A DNA stretch of 64,000 nucleotides from Anaspis maculata. Taxonomy: Eukaryota; Arthropoda; Insecta; Coleoptera; Scraptiidae. The notes below the pieces were generated by a model. It searched no databases and was not told the DNA's origin. It saw only the letters and a list, made by a program, of their open reading frames with translations. Shown here one piece after another: positions 53,982 through 64,000 of the stretch. Made by a program: the position numbers and the translations under genes. The stretch is from the NCBI GenBank assembly GCA_949128115.1, contig OX421966.1:6696001-6760000 (forward strand). Direction: 5' to 3'. Numbering within the stretch: the first letter of the stretch is position 1; the number at the start of each line of letters is the position of its first letter.

Positions 53982-55375
53982 TAAGTCTACATTGCTAAAA
54001 GCTCAAACGAGGGAAGGAGATTCTTGCCTTCAACTTTTTCCTGGAAAATTCGAGGCAAAAAAAAATTGGTATGACAAAATGCAAAAATTGATCATCAGGG
54101 ATCAATGAAAATTCACCGTAATTCACTGAACTACGTTGAACATTTACCGAGACATTTACGTAAATGGTTATCGTCGTTATCGCTGTTTTCTAGGTCTTGT
54201 TTAGGGTCAATTGAAAATAAAGTTCTGGAAAATTGAATTTCCACTTTTCCCGCGAAAAATCCAACAAGTCATAATGATATAGGATCGTTTGCAATGAAAT
54301 TACTGGAGTGGTCATTTTTATTTTTGTTCGGGAAATTCAAATTTCGAAAAAACTTTTCCACAAACTTCCTTCACAAGTGAGTATAGGCTGTCTGATTTCT
54401 ACATGAGTCTAGTGGGCTGTGTTTCTGGTCGTCATCGGCCGATCGCGGCCCGAATCGCAGCCGACTAGAATCATGTAGAAATCAGACAGCCTATACCTGC
54501 ACTTTTGCATTTTCGCGTAAAAATGAGTTTCCGGGAAATGCCGCAACGTAACCATATCGTGTTTGGTATTGGCGAATGCGGAAAAAAATACTCTATGTTT
54601 TGGTGTAGGTTCCATGTTTTTACAAACTGACCCTGTACATTGTTGCGTACATAAGCTCAAACGTGGAAAACAAATTCTTGCCTGTATCTTTTTTCTAAAA
54701 AAATTAAGGAGATGAAACTGGTATGATAAAATGCAAAAATTTATCATCAATCCTAAGACATCAACTAATCTGGATTCGGACGTACGGTTACCGAGTTACA
54801 AGTTTTTCCGTGTCTTGGATCTCCAAACATCCCGGAGTTCCTATGGGATTCGAGAAAATTCACCGTTATTCACCGAACAACGTTGGGAAATTCACGTAAA
54901 TGGTTTTCGTCATTAACTTTTGTTTTCTACGTCTTATTCGCGGCAGTTAGGAAAAAAAGTGGAAAATTGTGAAAAAACTGAGTTTCCACATTTCCCGCTA
55001 AAAATCCAAGAAACGAACCAATGATATGCGATCGTTCAAAATGAATCCACTGAAGTATTATTTAATTTTTGTTGGAAAAATTCAAATTTTGAAAAAAAAA
55101 TCCCATTTCCTTCATGAGTGAGTACCTCCTCAAATTTTGCATTTTCGCGTATAAATGAGTTTCCGGAAAATGCCGTCCTTGAGTGAAGAATGGATTCATT
55201 ATATGACAAGCTTGGGAAGAAAGAGGATGCTAGACTGCTAGAGTAAAAAATTCGGAAATGGACTGTGTATCTGGTAAGTCTGAAAAAAAAGGATACTCGA
55301 GTCAAACATAAACTCCTCAACTGGCATGTCTGAAGAAGGAAGATTGCTTGAGCCAAAAAAGACTTCAACTATGTA

Positions 55376-56917
55376 CAGGGTGGTCCATTCTAGCGTAATT
55401 ATCCCATAGCGGTCTTACCGTTCAAGATAGAGAAAAAGATGTGAGAAAGAAGTTATATGATTTGATGAGACCTATAACCTTAAATTATTTTCAGCTATAC
55501 AGGATGTCCCATTTTGACGGGATCAACAAAACGTCAATTTTTTTAAATAGGACACCCTATATTTTTTTGCATTTTCGGATTTAGCTTTTTCAACTGTCTC
55601 ATGCCTGTATTTTTGTTTTCCAATTGTGTGGCAGTGTTACCAACTAAAAATTGAAAACTGAAAAAAATCGCATTTCCACAGCTATCTTGAAAAAATCGTA
55701 GCGGCCTTGCTTTTCAAAACTAAGAGATGAAACTTGACATGGTGATAGTCAAGTCAAAGACCAATATCCCAATGTCAAAAAATTGCGATTTCTTGATACA
55801 GGGCGTTCGCAAAAAAAAATCAAACTTTTTAATTTTCAAAGTCTCATAACTCATTTTTTTCAAATAGCATGCCCCTAATTTTATAACGTTATCGGATAGC
55901 TTTTTACATCCTCTTTCATTTTTACTGGGGTCACCCTACCCTTAAACTTCATTTTTTTCGAGATAATCGGAAATTTTCACAAAACTTGTGATTTTTTAAT
56001 TTTTTTTTCACAAATTTAGTTGGCCGTGATGAATGACAGACAAGCCAAATGGTACGCAACTCTCAGTTAGTCAGTCTGAATATTGTCGAACAAAAAAAAA
56101 TGACTTGACGCGAGAGAAAATGATTGATATGATATTCTGGTAATGATCCCGATATCCAGGATCCCAATTTGTTTTTTTCTGCGTTGAAGCCATTTTCTTT
56201 TGTTCGACAATATTCAGACTGACTAATTGAGCGTTGCGTACTATCTGGCTTGTCTGTCATTCATCACCGCCAACTCAATTTGTGGAAAAAAATTAAAAAA
56301 ATCACAAATTTTGTGAAAATTTCCGATTATCTCAAAAAAAATGAGGTTTAAGGGTAGGGTACCCCTAGTAAAAATGAAAGAGGATAAAAAAAGCTATCAG
56401 ATAACGTTATAAAATTAGGGGCATGCTATTTGAAATAAATGAGTTATGAGACTTTGAAAATTATACAGTTTGATTTTTTTTTGTGAACGCCCTGTATCAA
56501 GAAATCACAAATTTTTGACATTGGTATATTGGTCTGTGACTTGACTATCATCATGTCAAGTTTCATCTCTTAGTTTTGAAAAGCAAGAACGCTACGATTT
56601 TTTCAAGATAACTGTGGTAATGCGATGTTTTTCAGTTTTTAATTTTTAGTTGGTAGCACTGCCACACAATTCAAAAACAAAAATACAGGCATAAAACAGT
56701 TGAAGAAGCTGAATCCGAAAATGCAAAAAAATATAGAGTGTTCCATTTAAAAAAATTGACGTTTTGTTGATCCCGTCAAAATGGGACACCCTGTATAGCT
56801 GAAAATAATTTTAGGTTATAGGTCTCATCAAACCATATAGCTTCTTCTTCACATCTTTTTCTCTATCTTAAAGGATAAGACCGCTATGGGATAATTACGC
56901 TAGGATGGACCACCCTG
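55376..56917. mobile_element. 1.5-kb palindromic TA-target MITE with CAGGGTGGTCC ends
   Basis: The arms of ~770 bp are inverted copies with a few percent divergence and almost no loop (turning point near 56,150). Flanking TA is duplicated; copy 1 shows the empty site at 35,121-35,130 (TATGTAGTGAGT). Each arm carries an inner ACAGGATGTCCCATTTTGAC motif, itself an old MITE-like end. Confidence 0.93.
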
Positions 56918-58560
56918 TATGAGTCCGGAAAAAAGAATGATACTTGAGCCAAAAATCATGGGGTGGGTCTGGAAAGCAGGACGATACTTGAGTGAATAAA
57001 TTAGTTCTTATCTTGTGGGTGGTGAGTGTGAGAAGAAGGATGATACTTGGATCGAAAATAAACTCCTTATCTGATATGCCTGAGGATACTTAATTAAAAA
57101 AAAACTACAGTAGGTCTAAAATTAAGGACAATACTTGACTAGAAAATTGATCAGTTATCTTGCGAGTCTAAAAAGAAGGATGATACTTGAATGAAAAATG
57201 AACTTCTTATCTGGCGAGTCTGAGAAGGATGCTTGAATTAAACATCCAAATTCGCTCATCATAAACTCAGCTTTGGCGGGTAAAAAAGTACTTGAATAAA
57301 AAAAGACTTCATCTTTGTACTAAGTTCAGAAAGAAGGATGTTACCTGAGTCAAAAATAAAATCTTTATCGGCTGGATCTGGAAAAAAGGATGATACTCGA
57401 CTCAAAAATCAATTTCTTACCTGGCGGCAATTAAAAAAAAAGTGGTACTTGAATGAAAAATGACCTTATTATTTGGTGAATCTAAAAGGAAGAAGGATGC
57501 TTGAGTCAATAAATCAGTTCTGTATCAGGTGAATTTGGGAGGAAGGATGATACTTGGGTGAAAAAGTAACTTATCTGGCGGGTCTGGGAAGAAATAAGGA
57601 TGCTTCAATCAAAGACGAAAAAATAGGTCCTGCATCAGGTTAATCTAAAGAAAGGATGATACTCGTCAAAGATAAACGTCTGAACTAGCGTGTGAAGAAA
57701 ACAAGAATGTCGAGTCAAAAATAGACTCCACCTTTGTAGTGAGTTGAAAAAGAAAGATGGGACCTACTTGAGTCAAAAATCAATTATTTATCTGGTGGGT
57801 CTGGATATAAGGATGATACTTGAGTTGGAAATAAGCTCCATATATCTGGTGGGGTAGGCCTAAGAATACTTGACTCGAAAATTGAATCCTTATCTGGTGG
57901 CGCTAAAAAGAAGGACATAACTTGAGTGAAGAGTCATGGCTCTATCTGGTAAGTCTTAGCAGGATACTTGAGCAAAGAATGAACTTATCTCATCTGGAGG
58001 GTCCGAGAAGAATAATACTCGAGTCAAACATCTATTCCTCATCTGGTGAGTCTCAAAAGAAAAATGATACTCGAATAGAAGAAAAAACTTATTATCTGGT
58101 GGGTCTGAAAAGAAGGATGATACTTGAGCAAAAATTTATTACTCATCTGTTGAGTCCGAGAATGATGATAATTATTATTGAGATTATTATACTTGAGTTA
58201 AAAATAAATTTTTTTCATGGGTCTGAAAAGAAGGAAGATGCTCAAGTCAAAAATTTAAAAATTGACTGTGTATCTCGCAGGTCCAAAAAGAAGGATGATA
58301 CTCGGGTCAAAAATAAACTCCTCAACTGGCAGGTCTAAGAAAAAAGGAAGATAAGCCGAAAATCAATAACTCATTAGGTGGGTCTGGGAAGAAGGACGAT
58401 ACTTGAGCAAAAGTGAACTCTTATCTGGTTTTTTACTTGTGTGGGTCTGAAAAGAAGGATGAACTCGAGTTACAAATCAGGTTCTTATCCGGTGAGTCTA
58501 GAAAGGAGTTTGATAGAGTCTGAGAAGAAGGATGTTACTTGAGTCAACAATCAGTTCTTA
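56918..58560 (+). repeat. ~50-60-bp tandem array, interior of copy 2
   Basis: Same unit family as 34,905-36,420 (GGTCTGAAAAGAAGGATGAT, ACTTGAGTCAAAAATC). Copy 2 has several more units in the middle (about 57,280-58,060), so unit number changed after the two copies separated. Confidence 0.85.
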
Positions 58561-58924
58561 AAATGTCTTGTCAGAACCAGCGTGTCGGTGAATGGTCCAG
58601 TAACCAAAATCACACATAACGTTGAAAACCAGACAAAATATTTGTGTATGTGATCAATAATAAAAATATAATTTACACAATGTGTTGGTGAAATAAGATC
58701 TGGAAAAACTGTGGTAAATTCATTCAATTTCTGATCACCAAAGAAATACTAACAATTTATTAAAAATTGATTTTAAGTGTAGGTATCTGGGAGTTTGTGG
58801 ACCTTGTTTCAGAACCAAGCTGATTTGACTTCCTAGTCACCCCTGATACATCTACACGCGCCTTCATTCTTTATTTCTCATCTTTTTCTTAGACTCGTGC
58901 CTCATGAGATGACCTTTTGCCTTC

Positions 58925-59140
58925 ATGGCTTCTACCGCTTACGTGGAAAATTTATTTCAGATGTCTACTTTATCAAATGGAAAATTCCCAATTTCAACTA
59001 ACTCAAATGCATGGTGCACCCAAGGGAAACTTGCCTTTGTCGTAAAAACATTTTTCCTCGACTTTTATTGCCAAAAATGGCCAGAAAAAAAGACCGTAGC
59101 TGTCAACCCATCCCTCACTTTTGGCGCTGACTGGCGCTGA
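58925..59140 (+). CDS. Small ORF of the minisatellite-ended transposon, copy 2, doubtful
   Basis: 71 codons, same start and end as the ORF at 36,785-37,000 but with a shifted block near residues 48-55 (FYCQKWPEKK against FFAKNGQKKK). No domain. The retained frame is the only hint of coding. Confidence 0.25.
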   Translation: MASTAYVENLFQMSTLSNGKFPISTNSNAWCTQGKLAFVVKTFFLDFYCQKWPEKKTVAVNPSLTFGADWR

Positions 59141-59267
59141 CCAGCAACCATGGTGTTCGGAAACGCGCCGTCAAATGGCGCCAACGGTAGGGAATCAAGC
59201 ATATCAATCTTTCAAATGTCTCTTTCACTTTCGCTCATAGATTTCGCTCCAAAACTCAAAACGCTAC

Positions 59268-59710
59268 AGTTCTGTCGGTGAAATGTCCTGTCGGCGAAAT
59301 GGCGTGTCGGTGAAATGTCCTGTCGGTGAAATGGCGTGTCGGTGAAATGTCCTGTCGGTGAAATGGCGTGTCGGTGAAATGTCCTGTCGGTGAAATGGCG
59401 TGTCGGTGAAATGTCCTGTCGGTGAAATGGTGTGTCGGTGAAATGTCCTGTCGGTGAAATGGCGTGTCGGTGAAGTGTCCTGTCGGCGAATCGGCGATTC
59501 GGTGAAATGTCCTGTCGGTAAAATGGCGAGTCGGTGAATTGGCGAGTCGGTGAATTGTCCTGTCGGTGAATCGGCGTGTCGGTGAAATGTCCTGTCGGCA
59601 GAACGGCGAGTCGGTGAAGTATCCTGTCGGTGAATCGGCGATTCGGTGAGTTGGGTGTCGGTGAAATGTTCAGTCGGTGAGTTGGTTGTCGGTGATATGT
59701 CCGTATCACC
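59268..59710 (-). repeat. Right terminal array of 16-bp minisatellite (copy 2)
   Basis: About 27 units of the inverted 16-mer. A stretch at 59,275-59,470 is nearly a perfect 32-bp dimer repeat (ATGTCCTGTCGGTGAA then ATGGCGTGTCGGTGAA), suggesting recent homogenization. Confidence 0.95.
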
Positions 59711-60758
59711 AATCATGACATAGAGTGCCATCTAGCATTTTGCAAGTGAACTCCAGCACAGCTGTCGGTCAGCCATTTATTCGAAGTGCTTGACTGACAT
59801 AAACTGATTATTGTTTCGAGCCGATATGATTTAAGTTCAGGAGTGTTCATGATAAGGTATTGCGGACTTTCCATTGTAGTTAGACTTGGGTCTCCTGGTG
59901 CAATGTATCAAGAATTATTGATAGTAACTTTGTGTAGTAGGCCTAGTTCCATGATCTAACCATGTTCTTTATCATCAGAGAATTGTTTTTTGCTTTTGTT
60001 GTCGGCCAATATCGATCACGATGGTCGATATTGTACAAATGGAGTTTTATACATCATTTTAGATGCCTTGCAAGAAATATCGGCGAAGAACGAATCGTGC
60101 CTCGTGTGGTGCGAAGATGACCTGATGAGGTTCTTGAGAATACTTACACAAGAATTATTTTCAATTTTCTCTGTTATTCTTTTAGGTTCCTATCATGGGC
60201 GCCGTTCTTGGTAAATATTAGGAATAGAGAGGCAAAATCAAAATAAAACTAGATTTTTTTCAAAAACAGATGTTTCGACTTGTATTTTTGCGCTTTTGCT
60301 AAGCATGCAGACTACAAAATGGCAAAGAAAACGTGCGATCGATATTATCCGACCTGGTGGTCGGTTTTATCCCACTGGTCGATATTACTCGCTGAAATTT
60401 TAACTTTGCTTTCGAATTTTTTTCGCAAAAATGTTTTAACTTAGTGACTGACTATGCAAGGTTTTGGGTAGTTGAATGATTGGGGAATATGGTACAAAAC
60501 GTACAGCCCGACAGTGCACATGACGACTGGTTTTGAATTTTTTGCCTTAAGTGGTCGATATTCACCTGCTCTCCCCTACTCAAGAATCGGGAGTTATGTA
60601 ATGATGAGGGAGAAACTTTCCTGCATTAACAATGAGAGAATTTTGAAAGGAGCTGGAGGGGTGATTCGAGACAATTTGAAATATGTTTGACAGAAAGGAA
60701 ATTTGATCACCTTCAATTTGATGTATCACAAGGTAGGTGATGCCGTTTGAAATTTTAA

Positions 60759-61364
60759 CCCTTAGATACCCAAGCTACGAAAATCTACGTCCAAACCCAA
60801 GCGGGGTCACTAGGGTCCCCTGCCAATTTTTCGCAAATTTCACGTGCCAGATTATTCAAAACACTTGATAAGTTCATAATAACCACTTAGACGTATTTTA
60901 GTGGAAGATTTCACTGGATATTGAGAAGAAATGAAATACATTTTTATAAATTTGGAAATAGTCTCAACACACTGACTGTCCACTTATAAAGAAGAGAATA
61001 TGACTGGAAATGAGCCAAAAATAGATTATTCTCTCATAGCACAATCAATAGACATGAAAGCAGTAATGTTTTGCCGATGGGCATCGCAAATTTCTTTTCG
61101 ACAAGTATCACAGGCCATTTTGCATGCTAAATTAATTAAATCACATAGATACTCAAGTGGGGTACTTTGGGGGCCCACTCACCTTATTTATCCAAGTTAT
61201 TTTACACCTGTGCTGAAATTTCCAAAATTTGACATTGAGACTGAAGCCCACATTCCATTTGACAAATAGCTGTGAATTGGATTGCCTACTCCCACATACG
61301 AAAAAGTTACAGCCAATTATCCGAATGTGGGGGACCCAGGTTACCCCGCTTGGGCATCTAAGGG
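60759..61364. mobile_element. piggyBac-type MITE (TTAA target)
   Basis: Ends CCCTTAGATACCCAAGC and GCTTGGGCATCTAAGGG, flanked by TTAA on both sides (60,755-60,758 and 61,365-61,368). TTAA with CCC ends is diagnostic of piggyBac. The partner arm near 38,960 lacks it. 606 bp, no transposase. Confidence 0.92.
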
Positions 61365-62371
61365 TTAAAATAGAGGAAAAAAGGTTAAAATGGAGTTGGG
61401 TGGGGGCGGAGGGTATAAGAGAAAAAAAATTGTCATCACGTGTCTTAGATATCCCTCTCAACATAAAAATCGACCTGCTCCGGTTTTTTCCCATGAATAA
61501 TTTGTGCAGCGAAATATTGGGGGTGCATGGGTCCTTTTCAAAAAAGTCACCCTGTACAGAGGTTTTGTTATTCATCAATTATTAGTGGAGTTAGTACGAA
61601 CATAAATGAGAATTTGGTTTTTTGATCCCCACAAGATGGAGTTGGAATCGATGCTCCCTACACCTGGGAATATTTTCGAAACGAGGTTGACTTCAGCGCT
61701 CTCTGGGTTGAAAATTTTCGCGGCACAAAAAAAATTTCGGTTGAAACTTGTAGGGACTTACAGGAGCTACAACTTTTGTTGGGAATTTTTCCCATAACTG
61801 TCATAGAAAAGCGGATGAAAAATTGTAAAAAAACTACCCCCTAAAAAACGATGGTTTTCGGCTTCTGGCACTTTTTCTTGACAAGTTATTGAAAAGTTCT
61901 GAACATAACTTGTTCCAAATATTTTCCCAAACATTTCAAAAAAAAGAAAATCGAAATCCAACCAATAGCAACCGAGATATAGAAAAACACCCTTATCTCG
62001 GAAAGCTCAAGGAAATTTTGGTGGACTTTCGCGGTTCGGGGCTCTGTGGGGGATTCCCTAGGTGTATGCAAAAATTCAGCCAGAGTATACGTTTTGTGAA
62101 TATAAGACACTTTTTGAGCCAGGTTGACTGGCCTATAATTGATCCAAACTGCAGTCAAAAGAAGAAGTTTCACTGTTGGAGACGACAATTTACAACTTTT
62201 TTCAATATAATGGTAGGATATGTGACACCTCAACTGGAAGATTTATATGGATCTTTGCAAGAAATCCAGAAGAATGTGCTCAGCAACTTCTGCAAAATCG
62301 GAGCATGAGCAGATACGTCCTTTTCACGTATATGGCCCAGTGACAGTGACAAGAAAGGATGCAAGTCTCAC

Positions 62372-64000
62372 CTCATTTTACTTTTCCTCAACGTATTTTT
62401 GGCAACCTTCAGGATCTCATCCAGCATTGCCCTGTAATTGGAAGTTTTCATGAGCCTTCTCATGTAAGTGATGTAGTCCAAGCCGCTCAGCAATTCCTTC
62501 TGGTACGACGTACCAGAAACCAAACCTGCAGCAGCCGTCATTGCGTGAAAATGTCCTGAGCTGGTCAGTCCGTCGGTTAAATTGGCCATGTAGAGCTGCA
62601 CTAGTATTTTGAAACGGTCAACATTCTCCAGTTTTGTTAAATTGAAAATCTGCGACCAAGCAGCAAACATGCTCGACAAGTTCTTCTCCAGGCAATAGCT
62701 GCTCAACAAAAGGCTTGGTTCATATGAGTGCAGCTGGGACATACTTTCTCCGATGAAAGGCTTCACAGACAACCCACCGGTTGTGGTTTTGACCATACTG
62801 TCAAAATCTCTGTAATTCAGCTCGTCCGTTCCCAGCTTGGTTATGACAGAGCTCAACAAAGGCAGAAGCATCTGTTCTTCAGGAGACAAGTCGATGGTGC
62901 TCAGCAGTGCTTTAAAGTACACTATGCCGTTAGTATTGACTTTGTTGATCTGGATTGGAACTGCATCCCTGACCACTTCTTCGGTTGGAACCGCATCTAT
63001 ATTTGCACTTATGTCATTTATTGTTAACGTTGGTAAAATGTCAGTATTCTGTTTCGCGCTCTGCGCCTTTCGCAATTCTTGAGATTTCTGGAAAATTGCT
63101 TCTTTATCGGTATCGGACATCTTTTTGGCGATTAGATCTCTTTCGAGATCCTCTTGCTTTTGTTGGAAGCCTTTGTCCGCCGATGCAGTTAAAATTAGAC
63201 GGTGGCGATTGTCCCGGAAGTGTTTACTAACCACATCTTGCAAGTACTTGGGATTCTTCAACATTTCACTGTTCAGACGTGCGATTAAGCGATCAACTTG
63301 CAAGGCGGATATTATATCGCCGTTGTGATTCCAAACGGAGAAATTGCTGATGAGCATTTTCAAACCAAAATCGCTGCATTCGTGCCTGATACCCAGTTCG
63401 TGGCTGTGGAGGGCCGACTTGACGTGTCTTGTATCAAAACCTTTGTTAATTACATCATCAAGGGTACGATCAAACATTACCGCCACTTTGTCTTGATCCT
63501 CTTGATTAACCCCTTGTAGCCCCACAGTGAAAATGCTCTCTCTGAGCTCTGTATTGTAACCAATGAATGGGATGTATCCTCCAGAAAAGTTGAGCTCAAT
63601 CATCGATTTGTAGAACGGAGAATTGGGGCCGGAAATCAGCAGCTCACATACAAGCTTCATCAAAAACGTATCGTAAACATCAGTAACATCAGAGAGCAGC
63701 AAAGAAATTGATACGGCATTCTGTTTTTCAATTGGTTCACCCAATTTATCGAAACGCCAATTGATATGTTCTTTTTTGGGTTCCGGCCACCTCACTTGTT
63801 TTGGAACTTGAGTATGTGAAGGTGACTGGTAATCAAAACGGGAAAGATATTCCGTGTTTATGTATCCCAGTGAAGGTTCAAGAGGAAAATTACCATATGA
63901 ATACAAACGTGAGTTACTTGGATGATAGTGTTCTTTGTGGAAGTTTTTGAGGTCATCCAAAGTCGAGTTCGGAATTTCCAAAGGATCACCTCCGGATACG
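62372..64000 (-). CDS. PITRM1: Presequence protease PITRM1-like, internal exon (open at right edge)
   Basis: A single open exon of at least 543 codons, beginning off the window with VSGGDPLEIPNSTLDDL. It covers the end of the first M16 domain pair (HKEHYHPSNSRLYSYGNFPL), the middle domain (SGPNSPFYKSMIE, GGYIPFIGYN) and a long helical linker (about residues 275-320 of the exon), then TTTGGLSVKPFIGE. It ends ...LRKSKMR at donor ATGAG/GTGAGA (62,371). AG plus the first A of the last exon makes the arginine codon at the junction. The zinc-binding HxxEH motif should be in an upstream exon to the right. Together the two exons give about 789 of roughly 1,000 residues. Confidence 0.95.

Larger units (their letters stand above)
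40284..53987. mobile_element. 13.7-kb foldback inserted in copy 2
   Basis: Arm pairs: 40,978-41,527 with 51,597-52,134 (shared AACATTTTGGCAACAAGCGG); 41,528-42,228 with 48,054-48,745 (shared CTGCATGCAG, GTGTAGTCGG); 42,229-42,830 with 44,530-45,116 (shared GACGTACGTCGTAATTCAAG in complement). It is flanked by TACATT (40,278-40,283 and 53,988-53,993); copy 1 has a single TACATT at the matching place. The right arm is broken up by four later insertions. No transposase was found in the arms. Confidence 0.8.
39735..59710. mobile_element. Minisatellite-ended transposon, copy 2, expanded by nested insertions
   Basis: Ends GGTTTGGTACATTTC and, in complement, GGTGATACGGACATATC, flanked by the perfect 8-bp duplication AATCATGA (39,727-39,734 and 59,711-59,718). 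The interior matches copy 1 but is interrupted by a 13.7-kb foldback (40,284-53,987) and a 1.5-kb MITE (55,376-56,917). Without these it would be about 4.7 kb, the same size as copy 1. Confidence 0.9.
32107..62135. mobile_element. Outermost composite inverted-repeat element (~30 kb with insertions)
   Basis: Arm pieces: 32,107-32,327 pairs with about 61,930-62,135 (shared AAAACGTATACTCTGGCTGA, ATCTCGG); 38,300-38,760 pairs with 61,440-61,920; 38,960-39,145 pairs with 60,570-60,756. The ends are TAGGCAAGTCAAC and GTTGACTGGCCTA, with possible TAA flanks on both sides (32,104-32,106 and 62,136-62,138), as in PIF/Harbinger-type targets. After removing insertions it would be a foldback of a few kb without a transposase. 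Confidence 0.7.
29722..62371 (-). other. PITRM1: 32.65-kb PITRM1 intron made almost wholly of nested inverted-repeat elements
   Basis: The splice sites are defined by the reading frame on both sides. Removing the foldback at about 29,812-32,037 and the composite element at 32,107-62,135 leaves about 90 + 69 + 236 bp of sequence not assigned to an element. The original intron was therefore probably about 0.4 kb. Confidence 0.85.

Overview
The window looks like nuclear DNA of an arthropod, most likely an insect. It has spliced genes with GT-AG introns, tandem Ly6-type secreted proteins, a mitochondrial presequence protease, BEL/Pao and Gypsy LTR retrotransposons, an APE-type LINE, piggyBac, hAT and TA-target DNA elements, and very many inverted-repeat elements. 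Order and species cannot be fixed from the sequence. Host coding sequence is sparse: two Ly6-like genes (17.0-18.3 kb) and part of a PITRM1-like gene on the minus strand (exons at 28,983-29,721 and 62,372 to the right edge). Nearly everything else is transposon-derived.

Left part (1-14.3 kb). A minus-strand LINE with intact ORF1 and an ORF2 that stays open to the window edge is followed by a decayed Gypsy element. The Gypsy reverse transcriptase is split by an 8.3-kb terminal-inverted-repeat (TIR) DNA transposon (3,082-11,394) with a perfect 8-bp target duplication. That transposon was hit by a very young BEL element (identical-looking 352-bp LTRs, one nonsense codon) and by a hAT-like MITE, which carries a palindromic MITE.

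Middle (14.3-29 kb). This part holds a TA-target TIR element whose arms are degenerate tandem repeats (with a tRNA-derived SINE head and another MITE inside), the two Ly6 genes, a broken piggyBac transposase gene, a relic BEL element split by a long-TIR element that itself carries the 5' half of a Gypsy element, a ~237-bp higher-order tandem repeat, and a G-rich repeat tract. The last PITRM1 exon follows.

Right part (29.7-62.4 kb) is one 32,650-bp PITRM1 intron. It can be peeled like an onion: a 2.2-kb foldback, then a ~30-kb inverted-repeat element (32,107-62,135). Inside that are a 6-kb TA-target element and two copies of a transposon whose terminal inverted repeats are arrays of a 16-bp minisatellite (consensus CATTTCACCGACAGGA). 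Both copies have perfect, different 8-bp target duplications. The second copy is itself split by a 13.7-kb foldback full of further insertions. After removing all of this, only about 400 bp of original intron remains. The minisatellite-ended transposon family and the depth of the nest are the most unusual things here.
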